This document shows positions 28,224-37,419 of a stretch of DNA of 64,000 nucleotides, piece by piece. A program made the position numbers and the translations under genes. Below the pieces are notes generated by a model. It was not told where the DNA came from and ran no database searches. It worked only from the letters and a program-made list of their open reading frames with translations. Each line of letters starts with the position of its first letter. The first letter of the stretch is position 1. The DNA is taken from assembly GCF_026342355.1 (NCBI RefSeq), contig NZ_JAPEMV010000007.1, positions 310,001-374,000 of the forward strand, given 5' to 3'. The stretch comes from Streptomyces sp. NBC_00249 (lineage in GTDB: Bacteria > Actinomycetota > Actinomycetes > Streptomycetales > Streptomycetaceae).

Positions 28224-30008
28224 ATGACTGAGTATGGCCGGGGCGGTGGCTCCGAACCGTGGCACCCTGCGGATCCCCTGTACGGGGACCAGGGGTGGTC
28301 CGCGCCCCAGACCCAGCAGGGCCAGGCGCCCTACGGCGGTGACCCGCTCCAGCAGCAGCAGTACCCGCAGGAGCCGCAGTACCAGCAGCACGACCCGCAG
28401 TACCAGCAGCAACAGCAGTACCCCGCACAGCAGTACCAGCAGTACCCCGAGCAGCAGCAGGGCTACGCCGAGCAGCAGTACGGGCAGCAGCAGCACCAGC
28501 AGTACGCGCAGCACCCGCACGCCCAGCCCCACCCCCAGCAGCCGATGTACGAAGGCCAGGGCCAGGGCCAGGGCCAGGGCTGGGACACGGGCCACCAGGG
28601 CCAGCAGTACGCGACCGCCGTGCAGGCGGACCCGTACGCGGCCGGCGCCGACCCGTACGCGCAGCAGACGGCCGGGTCCTACCCGGGCGAGGCCCCGGAC
28701 CTCTACACCACGGCGGAGGCCTACCCTCCGCCGCAGCCGCCCGGCCTGCGCCACCTGGAAACGGAACCCGAAGCGGAACCGGAACAGGCCGACGCGGAAG
28801 AGGAGTCCGAGGACTCCTTCCTCGCGGCCGGCGGGCGCGGCTCCGACGACGGCGACGAGCCCGGCGGCCGCGGCCGCCGCGCGGGCCGCTCGAAGGGCGG
28901 CAAGGGCGGCAAGGGCAAGAAGCAGCGCAGCGGCGCGGCCTGCCTGATCGCCTCCCTCGTCATCGTCGGCGTCCTCGGAGGCGGCGGGTACTACGGCTAC
29001 ACGTACCTCAAGGACCGCTTCGGCGCGGCCGAGGACTTCGCGGGCACCGGCACGGAGGAGACCGTCGAGGTCGAGATCCCCAAGGGCGCCGGCACCGGCC
29101 AGATGGGCCGCATCCTCAAGGAAGCCGGCGTGGTCGCCAGCGCCCAGGCCTTCGTGGACGCCGCCAAGGCCAACCCCAAGGGCGGGTCGATCCAGCCCGG
29201 CGTCTACCCGCTGAGGAAGCGGATGTCGGCCGCCGCCGCCGTCGAGTTCATGACGGACCCCTCGAAGCTGCAGGTCCTCACCATCCCCGAGGGCATGCGG
29301 AACACCAAGGTGTACGAGGCCATCGACAAGAAGCTCGGCAAGCCGGAGGGCACCACCCGCGACATCGCGACGCGCGAGGCCAAGAACCTCGGCCTGCCGG
29401 CCTGGGCGCTGAACAACCCGAAGGTCCAGGACCCGCTGGAAGGGTTCCTGTACCCGATGCGCTACGACCTGTCGAAGGACAGCACGCCCGAGTCCCTGCT
29501 CAAGCAGATGGTCAAGCACGCGAACGACAAGTTCACGGAGCTCGGCATCGAGGGCAAGGCCAAGGAACTGGGCCTGGAGAACCCGCTCCAGGTGGTCACG
29601 GTCGCCAGCCTCGTCAACGCCGAGGGCAAGAACCACGACGACTTCCGGAAGATGTCGGAGGTGGTCTACAACCGCCTCAAGAAGACCAACGACGTCACGA
29701 ACCGGAAGATCGAGTTCGACTCGACGTACAACTACGCCAAGAACCAGAGCGAGATCAACTTCAACCTCAGGGAAGCCCAGGCGTTCGTCCACCCGTACAA
29801 CACGCACAACATCGCGGGACTGCCCCCCGGCCCGATCGGCAACCCGGGCCTGGACGCGCTGACCGCTACGCTCAGCCCGGACCACGGCGGCTGGATGTTC
29901 TTCGTGTCGGTCGACGGCAACAAGACGACCTTCACCAAGACCTACGACGAGCACCTGAAGCTCGTGGCCGAGTTCCAGGAACGGCAGAAGCAGAAGAACG
30001 GCGGGTAG
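28224..30008 (+). CDS. mltG: Endolytic murein transglycosylase MltG with Gln-rich cytoplasmic tail
   Basis: 594 residues. MltG cleaves nascent glycan strands and so sets their length. Residues 1 to about 235 are cytoplasmic: first a Gln/Tyr/Pro-rich stretch to about residue 115, then an acidic and basic region (GGRGRRAGRSKGGKGGKGKK). One helix (about 236-262) is followed by the YceG domain with VASLVNAEGKNHDDFRKMSE and VVYNRLKKTND, retaining the conserved Glu. TAGGGGA precedes the ATG. E. coli MltG has almost no tail, so this one may recruit partners. Confidence 0.93.
   Translation: MTEYGRGGGSEPWHPADPLYGDQGWSAPQTQQGQAPYGGDPLQQQQYPQEPQYQQHDPQYQQQQQYPAQQYQQYPEQQQGYAEQQYGQQQHQQYAQHPHAQPHPQQPMYEGQGQGQGQGWDTGHQGQQYATAVQADPYAAGADPYAQQTAGSYPGEAPDLYTTAEAYPPPQPPGLRHLETEPEAEPEQADAEEESEDSFLAAGGRGSDDGDEPGGRGRRAGRSKGGKGGKGKKQRSGAACLIASLVIVGVLGGGGYYGYTYLKDRFGAAEDFAGTGTEETVEVEIPKGAGTGQMGRILKEAGVVASAQAFVDAAKANPKGGSIQPGVYPLRKRMSAAAAVEFMTDPSKLQVLTIPEGMRNTKVYEAIDKKLGKPEGTTRDIATREAKNLGLPAWALNNPKVQDPLEGFLYPMRYDLSKDSTPESLLKQMVKHANDKFTELGIEGKAKELGLENPLQVVTVASLVNAEGKNHDDFRKMSEVVYNRLKKTNDVTNRKIEFDSTYNYAKNQSEINFNLREAQAFVHPYNTHNIAGLPPGPIGNPGLDALTATLSPDHGGWMFFVSVDGNKTTFTKTYDEHLKLVAEFQERQKQKNGG
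28343..28550 (+). repeat. CAG-rich low-complexity coding repeat in mltG
   Basis: Imperfect CAGCAG/CAGTAC units encode runs of Gln with Tyr and Pro. They are irregular and stay within the mltG frame. Confidence 0.8.
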
Positions 30009-30014
30009 CAGGAC

Positions 30015-30842
30015 ATGTCACGGATACGGGCCGCGGTGCTGGGTTCGCCCATCGAGCACTCCCTCTCGCCGGTGCTGCACCGCGCCGCCTACCGGGAGCT
30101 CGGCCTCGACGACTGGTCCTACGACCGGTTCGAGATCGACGAGGCCGCGCTCCCCGGGTTCGTGGCGGACCTCGGCCCCGAGTGGGCCGGGCTGTCCCTG
30201 ACGATGCCGCTCAAGCGGGCGGTCATCCCGCTGCTGGACGGCATCAGCGACACCGCCGCCTCGGTCGAGGCGGTCAACACGGTCGTCCTCACCGAGGACG
30301 GCCGGCGCCTCGGCGACAACACCGACATCCCCGGGATCGTCGCCGCCCTGCACGAGCGCGGCGTCGAGAAGGTGCCGTCGGCCGCGATCCTCGGGGCGGG
30401 CGCCACCGCCTCCTCGGCGCTCGCCGCCCTCGCGCGGATCTGCACCGGCGAGGTCACCGCGTACGTCCGCTCGCGCGAGCGCGCCGACGAGATGAGCCGG
30501 TGGGGCGAGCGGCTCGGCGTCCCCGTCCGGACGGCCGACTGGGCGGACGCCGCCCAGGCCCTGACCGCGCCGCTGGTGATCGCCACCACCCCCGCCGGGG
30601 CCACCGACGAGCTCGCCGCGGCGGTGCCCGCCGCCCCGGGCACCCTCTTCGACGTCCTCTACGACCCGTGGCCCACCGCCCTCGCCGCCGCCTGGTCCGG
30701 CCGCGGCGGCGCCCTGGTCGGAGGCCTCGACCTGCTGGTGCACCAGGCGGTGCTCCAGGTCGAGCAGATGACCGGCCGCACCCCGGGCCCGCTGGCCGCC
30801 ATGCGGACCGCCGGTGAGCGGGCGCTCGCTGCCCGCCACTGA
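30015..30842 (+). CDS. aroE: Shikimate dehydrogenase
   Basis: 275 residues. It reduces 3-dehydroshikimate to shikimate with NADPH. The substrate site is PIEHSLSPVLHRAAY and LTMPLKRAV with the catalytic Lys, and VEAVNTVV; the nucleotide loop is AILGAGATASSALAAL. It starts 6 bases after mltG and is followed by aroC-K-B-Q, so most of the shikimate route is here. A 153-base gap with inverted repeats separates it from aroC. Confidence 0.93.
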   Translation: MSRIRAAVLGSPIEHSLSPVLHRAAYRELGLDDWSYDRFEIDEAALPGFVADLGPEWAGLSLTMPLKRAVIPLLDGISDTAASVEAVNTVVLTEDGRRLGDNTDIPGIVAALHERGVEKVPSAAILGAGATASSALAALARICTGEVTAYVRSRERADEMSRWGERLGVPVRTADWADAAQALTAPLVIATTPAGATDELAAAVPAAPGTLFDVLYDPWPTALAAAWSGRGGALVGGLDLLVHQAVLQVEQMTGRTPGPLAAMRTAGERALAARH

Positions 30843-30850
30843 CGGATCAG

Positions 30851-30935
30851 CCGCCGTACCTGACGGATCCGCCGTCCGATAGCTGGACCGGGCACCTCGA
30901 CACCCGGCCGGACATGGGAGGATCAGGTACGGCGG
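30851..30935 (+). other. Inverted-repeat region between aroE and aroC
   Basis: CCGCCGTACCTGA (30851-30863) and TCAGGTACGGCGG (30923-30935) are a perfect 13-bp pair 59 bases apart; a shorter GTCCG...CGGAC pair lies inside. It may be an RNA structure or an operator. CTGACGGATC also occurs twice at 30839-30869. Confidence 0.5.
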
Positions 30936-30995
30936 GTCCGGGCAGCGCACCCGGTCGCGCCGTCGCAGTGCCAGGCGCGAGCATGAGGAGCATCG

Positions 30996-32180
30996 TTGAG
31001 CAGGTTGCGTTGGCTGACCGCAGGAGAGTCGCACGGACCGGCACTGGTTGCGACGCTGGAGGGCCTTCCCGCCGGCGTCCCGGTCACCACCGAGCTGGTG
31101 GCCGACCACCTGGCCCGGCGCCGGCTCGGCTACGGCCGCGGCGCCCGGATGAAGTTCGAGCAGGACGAGATCACCTTCCTCGGCGGCGTCCGTCACGGGC
31201 TGTCCCAGGGCTCGCCGATCGCGGTCATGATCGGCAACACCGAGTGGCCCAAGTGGGAGACCGTCATGTCGGCCGACCCGGTCGACCCCTCGCTGCTCAA
31301 GGACACCGGCCGTAACGCGCCGCTGACCCGCCCCCGCCCCGGTCACGCCGACCTCGCGGGCATGCAGAAGTACGGCTTCTCCGAGGCCCGCCCGATCCTG
31401 GAGCGCGCCAGCGCCCGCGAGACGGCCGCCCGCGTCGCCCTCGGCGCCGTCGCCCGGTCCTTCATCAAGGAGGCCGCCGGCATCGAGATCGTGTCGCACG
31501 TGGTGGAGCTGGCCGCGGCCAAGGCCCCGTACGGCGTCTACCCGACCCCCGCCGACGTCGAGAAGCTCGACGCCGACCCGGTGCGCTGCCTCGACGCCGA
31601 CGCGTCGAAGGCGATGGTCGCCGAGATCGACCAGGCCCACAAGGACGGCGACACCCTCGGCGGCGTCGTCGAGGTCCTGGCCTACGGCGTCCCCGTCGGC
31701 CTCGGCTCGCACGTCCACTGGGACCGCCGCCTCGACGCGCGCCTCGCGGCCGCGCTCATGGGCATCCAGGCCATCAAGGGCGTCGAGGTCGGCGACGGCT
31801 TCGAGCTGGCCCGCGTGCCCGGCTCCCAGGCCCACGACGAGATCGTCTCCACCCCCGAGGGCCTCAAGCGCACCTCCGGCCGCTCCGGCGGAACCGAGGG
31901 CGGCCTGACCACCGGCGAGCTGCTGCGCGTACGCGCCGCCATGAAGCCGATCGCCACGGTGCCGCGCGCGCTGGCGACCGTCGACGTCGCCACCGGCGAG
32001 GCCACGGTCGCGCACCACCAGCGCTCCGACGTCTGTGCCGTGCCCGCCGCGGGCATCGTCGCCGAGGCCATGGTCGCGCTCGTGCTCGCCGACGCCGTCG
32101 TCGAGAAGTTCGGCGGCGACTCGGTCCCCGAGACCCGCCGCAACGTCCAGTCGTACCTCGACAACCTGCAGATCCGGTGA
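30996..32180 (+). CDS. aroC: Chorismate synthase
   Basis: 394 residues from a TTG start with AGGAG 6 bases upstream. It makes chorismate from EPSP using reduced FMN. Signatures: [38 protein letters not shown], the [17 protein letters not shown] block and [14 protein letters not shown]. The TGA overlaps the aroK GTG, so the two are coupled. Confidence 0.96.
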   Translation: MSRLRWLTAGESHGPALVATLEGLPAGVPVTTELVADHLARRRLGYGRGARMKFEQDEITFLGGVRHGLSQGSPIAVMIGNTEWPKWETVMSADPVDPSLLKDTGRNAPLTRPRPGHADLAGMQKYGFSEARPILERASARETAARVALGAVARSFIKEAAGIEIVSHVVELAAAKAPYGVYPTPADVEKLDADPVRCLDADASKAMVAEIDQAHKDGDTLGGVVEVLAYGVPVGLGSHVHWDRRLDARLAAALMGIQAIKGVEVGDGFELARVPGSQAHDEIVSTPEGLKRTSGRSGGTEGGLTTGELLRVRAAMKPIATVPRALATVDVATGEATVAHHQRSDVCAVPAAGIVAEAMVALVLADAVVEKFGGDSVPETRRNVQSYLDNLQIR

Positions 32181-32695
32181 CCGGCGGCCCACTGGTCGTC
32201 CTCGTCGGGCCCATGGGCTCCGGCAAGTCCACGGTGGGCGGCCTGCTCGCGCAGCGGCTCGGCGTCCCCTACCGGGACACCGACGCGGACATCGTCGCGG
32301 CCCAGGGCCGGGAGATCTCCGACCTGTTCGTCGACGAGGGCGAGCCGTACTTCCGCGAGCTGGAACGGCGGGCCGTCGCGGCCGCCGTCGCCGAGCACAC
32401 GGGAGTCCTCGCCCTCGGCGGCGGAGCCGTCCTCGAGGAGGGCACCCGCGCGCTGCTCACCGGGCTGCCCGTGGTCTACCTCTCGATGGACGTCGAGGAG
32501 GCCGTGCGCCGCGTCGGCCTCGGCGCCGCCCGCCCGCTGCTCGCCGTCAACCCGCGCCGCCAGTGGCGCGAGCTGATGGACGCCCGGCGCCATCTGTACA
32601 CCGAAGTCGCGCGCGTCGTCGTGGCCACCGACGCACGCACCCCCGAAGAGGTCGCCCAGGCGGTCCTCGACGCTCTGGAGTTGAAGGACGTATGA
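32177..32695 (+). CDS. aroK: Shikimate kinase
   Basis: 172 residues from GTG. It phosphorylates shikimate at O3. Walker A is GPMGSGKST (about residues 11-19), the shikimate-binding [18 protein letters not shown] follows, and GGGAVLEE is the glycine-rich loop. It overlaps aroC upstream (GTGA) and aroB downstream (ATGA). Confidence 0.96.
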   Translation: MTGGPLVVLVGPMGSGKSTVGGLLAQRLGVPYRDTDADIVAAQGREISDLFVDEGEPYFRELERRAVAAAVAEHTGVLALGGGAVLEEGTRALLTGLPVVYLSMDVEEAVRRVGLGAARPLLAVNPRRQWRELMDARRHLYTEVARVVVATDARTPEEVAQAVLDALELKDV

Positions 32696-33783
32696 CAGAC
32701 CAGGTGACGCGGATCAACGTCGGCGCCAGCGCCGGACACGACGCGTACGACGTGCTGGTCGGCCGGCAGCTGCTCGGCGAGCTGGGCAGCCTCATCGGTA
32801 CGAGGGCCCAGCGGGTCGCCGTGATCCACCCCGAGGCGCTCGCCTCGACCGGTGAGGCACTGCGGGACGACCTGGCGGCCCAGGGCTACGAAGCCGTCGC
32901 CATCCAGGTGCCGAACGCCGAGGAGGCCAAGACCGTCGAGGTCGCCGCCTACTGCTGGAAGGCGCTGGGCCAGTCCAACTTCACCCGCACCGACGTCATC
33001 GTCGGCGTGGGCGGCGGCGCCACCACCGACCTCGCGGGCTTCGTCGCGGCCAGCTGGCTGCGCGGGGTGCGCTGGATCGCCGTCCCGACCACCGTCCTCG
33101 CGATGGTGGACGCGGCCGTCGGTGGCAAGACCGGCATCAACACCGCCGAGGGCAAGAACCTCGTCGGCGCCTTCCACCCGCCCGCCGGGGTGCTCTGCGA
33201 CCTCGCGGCGCTGGACTCGCTGCCGGTCCACGACTACGTCAGCGGCCTGGCCGAGATCATCAAGGCCGGATTCATCTCCGACCCGGCGATCCTCGACCTG
33301 ATCGAGGCGGACCCGGAGGCGGCCCGTACGCCCGCCGGCCCGCACACGGCCGAGCTGATCACCCGCTCCATCCAGGTCAAGGCCGACGTGGTCTCCAGCG
33401 ACCTCAAGGAGTCGGGGCTGCGCGAGATCCTCAACTACGGCCACACCCTCGCGCACGCCATCGAGAAGAACGAGCGCTACAAGTGGCGCCACGGGGCGGC
33501 CGTGTCCGTCGGCATGGTCTTCGCCGCCGAGCTGGGCCGCCTCGCGGGCCGCCTCGACGACGAGACGGCCGACCGGCACAAGGCGGTGCTCGCCTCCGTC
33601 GGCCTGCCGCTGACCTACCGCGGCGACCAGTGGCCCAAGCTGCTGGAGACGATGAAGCTCGACAAGAAGTCCCGCGGCGACCTGCTGCGCTTCATCGTCC
33701 TGGACGGCCTCGCCAAGCCGACCGTCCTGGAGGGCCCGGACCCGGCCGTCCTGTTCGCCGCCTTCGGCGAGGTCGCGGCGTGA
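32692..33783 (+). CDS. aroB: 3-dehydroquinate synthase
   Basis: 363 residues. It cyclises DAHP to 3-dehydroquinate using NAD and a metal. The NAD-binding signature is [20 protein letters not shown], followed by [19 protein letters not shown] and GGKTGIN. Metal ligands are expected in [23 protein letters not shown] and [11 protein letters not shown]. It overlaps both neighbours by 4 bases. Confidence 0.96.
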   Translation: MTDQVTRINVGASAGHDAYDVLVGRQLLGELGSLIGTRAQRVAVIHPEALASTGEALRDDLAAQGYEAVAIQVPNAEEAKTVEVAAYCWKALGQSNFTRTDVIVGVGGGATTDLAGFVAASWLRGVRWIAVPTTVLAMVDAAVGGKTGINTAEGKNLVGAFHPPAGVLCDLAALDSLPVHDYVSGLAEIIKAGFISDPAILDLIEADPEAARTPAGPHTAELITRSIQVKADVVSSDLKESGLREILNYGHTLAHAIEKNERYKWRHGAAVSVGMVFAAELGRLAGRLDDETADRHKAVLASVGLPLTYRGDQWPKLLETMKLDKKSRGDLLRFIVLDGLAKPTVLEGPDPAVLFAAFGEVAA

Positions 33784-34220
33784 GCCGGCGGGTGTTCGTC
33801 CTGAACGGCCCGAACCTGGGCCGGCTCGGCTCCCGCGAACCCGACGTCTACGGGGCCACCTCGTACGCCGGGCTCGTCGAGAGCTGCCGCACCCTGGGCG
33901 CGGAGCTCGGCTTCGACGTCGAGGTCCGCGAGACCAACGACGAGGGCGAGCTCGTGCGCTGGCTGCACGAGGCGGCGGACGGGAAGGTCCCGGTCGTCAT
34001 CAACCCGGGCGCCTTCACGCACTACTCGTACGCCATGCGGGACGCGGCGGCGCAGCGCACCGCGCCGCTGATCGAGGTGCACATCTCCAACCCGTACGCC
34101 CGCGAGGAGTTCCGGCACACCTCGGTCATCGCGGCCGTGGCCACCGGGACCGTGGCGGGCTTCGGACTGGGCTCCTACCGGCTGGCGCTGCGCGCGCTGG
34201 CGGAAGAAGTCACCTCCTGA
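33780..34220 (+). CDS. aroQ: Type II 3-dehydroquinate dehydratase
   Basis: 146 residues from GTG. The type II signature [21 protein letters not shown] holds the catalytic Tyr and Arg; the active-site His is in [19 protein letters not shown]. It dehydrates 3-dehydroquinate, the step before aroE. It overlaps aroB (GTGA). With it, the cluster lacks only DAHP synthase and EPSP synthase. Confidence 0.95.
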   Translation: MSRRVFVLNGPNLGRLGSREPDVYGATSYAGLVESCRTLGAELGFDVEVRETNDEGELVRWLHEAADGKVPVVINPGAFTHYSYAMRDAAAQRTAPLIEVHISNPYAREEFRHTSVIAAVATGTVAGFGLGSYRLALRALAEEVTS

Positions 34221-34266
34221 GATAACGTTCTCGCATCAGTCGCCTGAACGAGACGGAGTGGCGCGG

Positions 34267-34998
34267 ATGCAGCACGGAGTAGGGGGCTGGGGTCCGCCGG
34301 GACAGCACCCGGCGGCACCCCCGCAGCCGCCCATACCCCCTGCGCAGGGCTGGCCGGTGGCCCCGGTGCCCGAGGCGACGGGACACATCCCGTTGCCCCC
34401 GGTGGCCCCCGCGCCGCACCTGCCGCCCGCGCCGGGCACCGGGGCCGCCGTGCTCGCGGTCCTGCTCATCGGCCCCGCGGGCGCCGGCAAGACCACCGTG
34501 GCCCGGCACTGGGCGGCGACCCGCCCGGTGCCGACCGCGCACATCAGCCTCGACGACGTCCGCGAGTGGGTGCGCTCCGGCTTCGCGGACCCGCAGGCCG
34601 GATGGAACGAACACTCCGAGGCCCAGTACCGCCTCGCCCGCCGCACCTGCGGCTTCTCCGCACGCAACTTCCTGGCCAACGGCATCTCCTGCATCCTCGA
34701 CGACGCCGTCTTCCCCGACCGGCCCGTCGTCGGGCTCGGCGGCTGGAAGCGCCACGTGGGCCCCGGGCTGCTGCCCGTCGTGCTGCTACCGGGGCTGGAG
34801 ATCGTCCTGGACCGCAACGCCGCCCGATCCGGCAACCGGCGCCTGTCCGACGAGGAAGTGGCCCGGATCCACGGCCGGATGGCCGGCTGGTACGGCTCCG
34901 GCCTGCCGATCATCGACAACTCCCACCTCGACGTGGAAGGCACCGCCCGGGCCCTCGACGAGGCCCTGGCGCGGGCGCTGACGGCCCCGGGGGGCTGA
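34267..34998 (+). CDS. P-loop NTPase with proline-rich N-terminus (kinase-like)
   Basis: 243 residues from ATG 34267, chosen because AGACGGA lies about 9 bases upstream; a GTG 9 bases earlier is too close to it. Residues 1-58 are Pro/Ala-rich and unstructured. Walker A GPAGAGKTT is at 69-77, followed by a nucleoside-kinase/zeta-toxin-like pattern: ISLDDVREWVRSGF, CILDDAVFPDRP, and a lid arginine region LDRNAARSGNRRLSDEEV. Substrate unknown. The gene follows aroQ by 46 bases and could be co-transcribed with the aro genes. Confidence 0.75.
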   Translation: MQHGVGGWGPPGQHPAAPPQPPIPPAQGWPVAPVPEATGHIPLPPVAPAPHLPPAPGTGAAVLAVLLIGPAGAGKTTVARHWAATRPVPTAHISLDDVREWVRSGFADPQAGWNEHSEAQYRLARRTCGFSARNFLANGISCILDDAVFPDRPVVGLGGWKRHVGPGLLPVVLLPGLEIVLDRNAARSGNRRLSDEEVARIHGRMAGWYGSGLPIIDNSHLDVEGTARALDEALARALTAPGG

Positions 34999-35071
34999 CC
35001 GCCCGCGGCGGACGGTGCCGCGGCGCCCCACGTCCGGACGCGCTCGCCGGGCCGGATGCGCGGGGCGCTCG

Positions 35072-35077
35072 TAGGCT
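35072..35077 (+). promoter_or_regulatory. -10 element of the M24-like gene
   Basis: TAGGCT ends 7 bases before the ATG. There is no Shine-Dalgarno sequence, so the mRNA is probably leaderless. Confidence 0.45.
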
Positions 35078-35084
35078 CGAAGAC

Positions 35085-36191
35085 ATGTCAGACGTGTACG
35101 CGGCCCGCAGGGGCCTGCTCCGCGACCGCTGCGCCGCCGCGGGCAACTCCGCCGCACTGATCACGCGTCCGGCGAACGTCCGCTACCTCGCCGGGGCGTC
35201 CCCGCTGGGCGCCGTCCTGCTGGTCGGACCCGCCGAGGACGTGCTGTTCAGCGCGGGCGCGCCGACCGGGGAGGCCGAGGAGGGCCGCCTCGACGAGCGG
35301 CTGCGGCTCTCCGTACTGGCCAACCCCGGCGCCGACCCGGCGGTGGCCGCCGCCGACCTGGCCGCCTCCGTACGGGCCGAGTCCCTCGCGGTGGAGGAAC
35401 ACCACCTCACCGTCGGCCGGCACCGGGCCCTGCACTCGGTCGCGCCACGGCTGCGGCTCGCCGACCTCGGCACGGCCGTCGAACAGCAGCGCCTCGTCAA
35501 GGACGAGGAGGAGATCGCCTGCCTGCGGATCGCCGCCGAGATCGCCGACCAGGCCCTCGGCGAACTGCTGGAGTCGATCCTCGTCGGGCGCACCGAACGC
35601 CACCTCGCGCTGGAGCTCGAACGTCGCCTCGTCGACCACGGGGCCGACGGACCGGCCTTCCCGACCTCCGTCGGCACCGGCCCGCACTCCGGCCGCTCCC
35701 GGCACCGTCCTTCGGACCGGCGGGTGGAGGAGGGCGACTTCCTCTCCGTCTGCCTGGGTGCGAACTACCGGGGATACCGCTGCGAGATCGGCCGTACCTT
35801 CGTGATCGGCACCACTCCGGCGGACTGGCAGATCGAGCTGTACGACCTCGTCTTCGCCGCCCAGCGGGCCGGCCGGGAATCCCTGCTGCCGGGCGCCGCG
35901 TACCGCGACGTGGACCGCGCGGCACGGTCCGTACTGGACTCCGCGGGGCACGGTGAGGCCCTCGCCGGGTGGATGGGACACGGGGTCGGTCTCGAAATCG
36001 ACGAGGACCCGCAGCTTGCACCTACGGCAATGGGTAAACTGGACGCTTGCGTGCCGGTCACCGTCGAACCGGGGGTTCACCTCCCCGGCCGGGGAGGTGT
36101 CCGGATCGATGACACGCTCGTCGTGCGCCCCGAGGCGGACGGCGGTCCCGAGCTACTCACCATTACGACCAAGGAGCTGCTCGCGCTCTAG
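35085..36191 (+). CDS. M24 peptidase (Xaa-Pro) homologue, probably inactive
   Basis: 368 residues with a creatinase-type N-terminal domain and an M24 'pita-bread' C-terminal domain. Aligning by motif spacing with E. coli PepP (Asp260, Asp271, His354, Glu383, Glu406), the metal ligands read Cys223 ([11 protein letters not shown]), Glu234 (CEIGRTF), His299 ([12 protein letters not shown]), Glu328 (VEPG) and Asp342 (RIDDT). The 11-residue and 29-residue spacings are kept, but three of five ligands are changed. It is therefore probably a pseudo-enzyme or has an altered metal site. It sits 59 bases upstream of efp. Confidence 0.85.
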   Translation: MSDVYAARRGLLRDRCAAAGNSAALITRPANVRYLAGASPLGAVLLVGPAEDVLFSAGAPTGEAEEGRLDERLRLSVLANPGADPAVAAADLAASVRAESLAVEEHHLTVGRHRALHSVAPRLRLADLGTAVEQQRLVKDEEEIACLRIAAEIADQALGELLESILVGRTERHLALELERRLVDHGADGPAFPTSVGTGPHSGRSRHRPSDRRVEEGDFLSVCLGANYRGYRCEIGRTFVIGTTPADWQIELYDLVFAAQRAGRESLLPGAAYRDVDRAARSVLDSAGHGEALAGWMGHGVGLEIDEDPQLAPTAMGKLDACVPVTVEPGVHLPGRGGVRIDDTLVVRPEADGGPELLTITTKELLAL

Positions 36192-36250
36192 CCCGCGTCG
36201 CCGGGCTGTGCGCGCACCCGTGGTCTTCCAGTGCAGGAGATTCCGCAACC

Positions 36251-36817
36251 GTGGCTTCCACGAACGACCTCAAGAACGGCATGGTGCTCAAGCTCGACGG
36301 TGACCAGCTCTGGTCCGTCGTCGAGTTCCAGCACGTCAAGCCCGGCAAGGGCCCGGCCTTCGTGCGCACCAAGCTCAAGCACGTGCTCTCCGGCAAGGTC
36401 GTCGACAAGACCTTCAACGCCGGCACGAAGGTCGAGACGGCCACGATCGACCGCCGTGACATGCAGTTCTCGTACATGGACGGCGAGTACTTCGTCTTCA
36501 TGGACATGGGCACCTACGACCAGCTGATGGTCGACAAGAAGGCCGTCGGCGACGCCGCCAACTTCCTGATCGAGGGCTTCACCGCCTCCGTCGCCCAGCA
36601 CGAGGGCGAGGTGCTCTACGTCGAGCTCCCGGCCGCCGTCGAGCTGACGATCGAGCAGACCGACCCGGGCGTCCAGGGCGACCGCTCCACCGGCGGCACC
36701 AAGCCCGCCACGCTGGAGACCGGCCACGAGATCCAGGTCCCGCTCTTCGTCACCACCGGCGAGAAGGTCAAGGTCGACACCCGCACCAGCGCCTACCTCG
36801 GCCGGGTGAACAGCTAA
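36251..36817 (+). CDS. efp: Translation elongation factor P
   Basis: 188 residues, GTG start with AGGAGA upstream. EF-P relieves ribosomes stalled at polyproline. The three beta-barrel domains are complete; the tip loop reads [15 protein letters not shown], with Lys in the position that is modified in E. coli or left bare in some actinobacteria. C-terminal [12 protein letters not shown]. nusB follows after 2 bases. Pro-rich neighbours such as SecD, MltG and the P-loop protein would be natural clients. Confidence 0.97.
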   Translation: MASTNDLKNGMVLKLDGDQLWSVVEFQHVKPGKGPAFVRTKLKHVLSGKVVDKTFNAGTKVETATIDRRDMQFSYMDGEYFVFMDMGTYDQLMVDKKAVGDAANFLIEGFTASVAQHEGEVLYVELPAAVELTIEQTDPGVQGDRSTGGTKPATLETGHEIQVPLFVTTGEKVKVDTRTSAYLGRVNS

Positions 36818-36819
36818 CC

Positions 36820-37254
36820 GTGGCTGCCCGGAGCAACGCGCGCAAGCGCGCTTTCCAGATCCTCTTCGAGGCCGACCAGCGCGGGGTGCCCGTGCGGGAG
36901 GTCCTCGCGGACTGGATCCGCCACGCGCGGTCCGACGACCGGCAGCCGCCGGTCAGCGCCTTCACGATGGACCTCGTCGAGGGGTACGCCGACAAGGTGC
37001 ACCGCATCGACGACCTGATCATCACCTACGCCGTGGACTGGGAGCTCGACCGCATGCCGGTCGTCGACCGGAACATCCTGCGGCTGGGTGCCTACGAGCT
37101 GATCTGGGTCGACGAGACCCCGGACGCCGTGGCGATCGACGAGGCCGTCCAGCTGGCCAAGGAGTTCTCCACGGACGACTCGCCGTCGTTCGTGAACGGC
37201 CTGCTCGGCCGCTTCAAGGACCTCAAGCCGAACCTGCGCCGCAGCGAGAGCTGA
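36820..37254 (+). CDS. nusB: Transcription antitermination factor NusB
   Basis: 144 residues from GTG. NusB with S10 (NusE) binds boxA RNA in rRNA leaders and prevents early termination. The all-helical fold starts ARSNARKRAFQILFEADQRG and includes VDRNILRLGAYELIW and the C-terminal FVNGLLGRFKDL. It starts 2 bases after efp, and a strong bidirectional hairpin follows before bldD. Confidence 0.96.
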   Translation: MAARSNARKRAFQILFEADQRGVPVREVLADWIRHARSDDRQPPVSAFTMDLVEGYADKVHRIDDLIITYAVDWELDRMPVVDRNILRLGAYELIWVDETPDAVAIDEAVQLAKEFSTDDSPSFVNGLLGRFKDLKPNLRRSES

Positions 37255-37276
37255 CGCGCGCAAGACGGTACAGCGC

Positions 37277-37322
37277 CATACGGAAGGGCCCGCAGCGCAC
37301 GCGCTGCGGGCCCTTCCGTATG
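37277..37322. terminator. Bidirectional terminator between nusB and bldD
   Basis: A perfect 22-bp inverted repeat (37277-37298 and 37301-37322) between converging genes, the strongest hairpin in the window. Confidence 0.88.
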
Positions 37323-37358
37323 TGCCTGCGGGGGAGGCCGGCCTGCGAAAACGGCGGA

Positions 37359-37384
37359 TGCCGGGCCCCGTGAGGGACCCGGCA
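37359..37384 (-). terminator. Second hairpin, on the bldD side
   Basis: Arms 37359-37369 and 37374-37384 match at 10 of 11 positions with a 4-base loop; probably the first terminator met by bldD transcripts. Confidence 0.55.
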
Positions 37385-37419
37385 CCCGCCGGTAACGTTT
37401 CTGCTGGGCCTGGCCCGGA

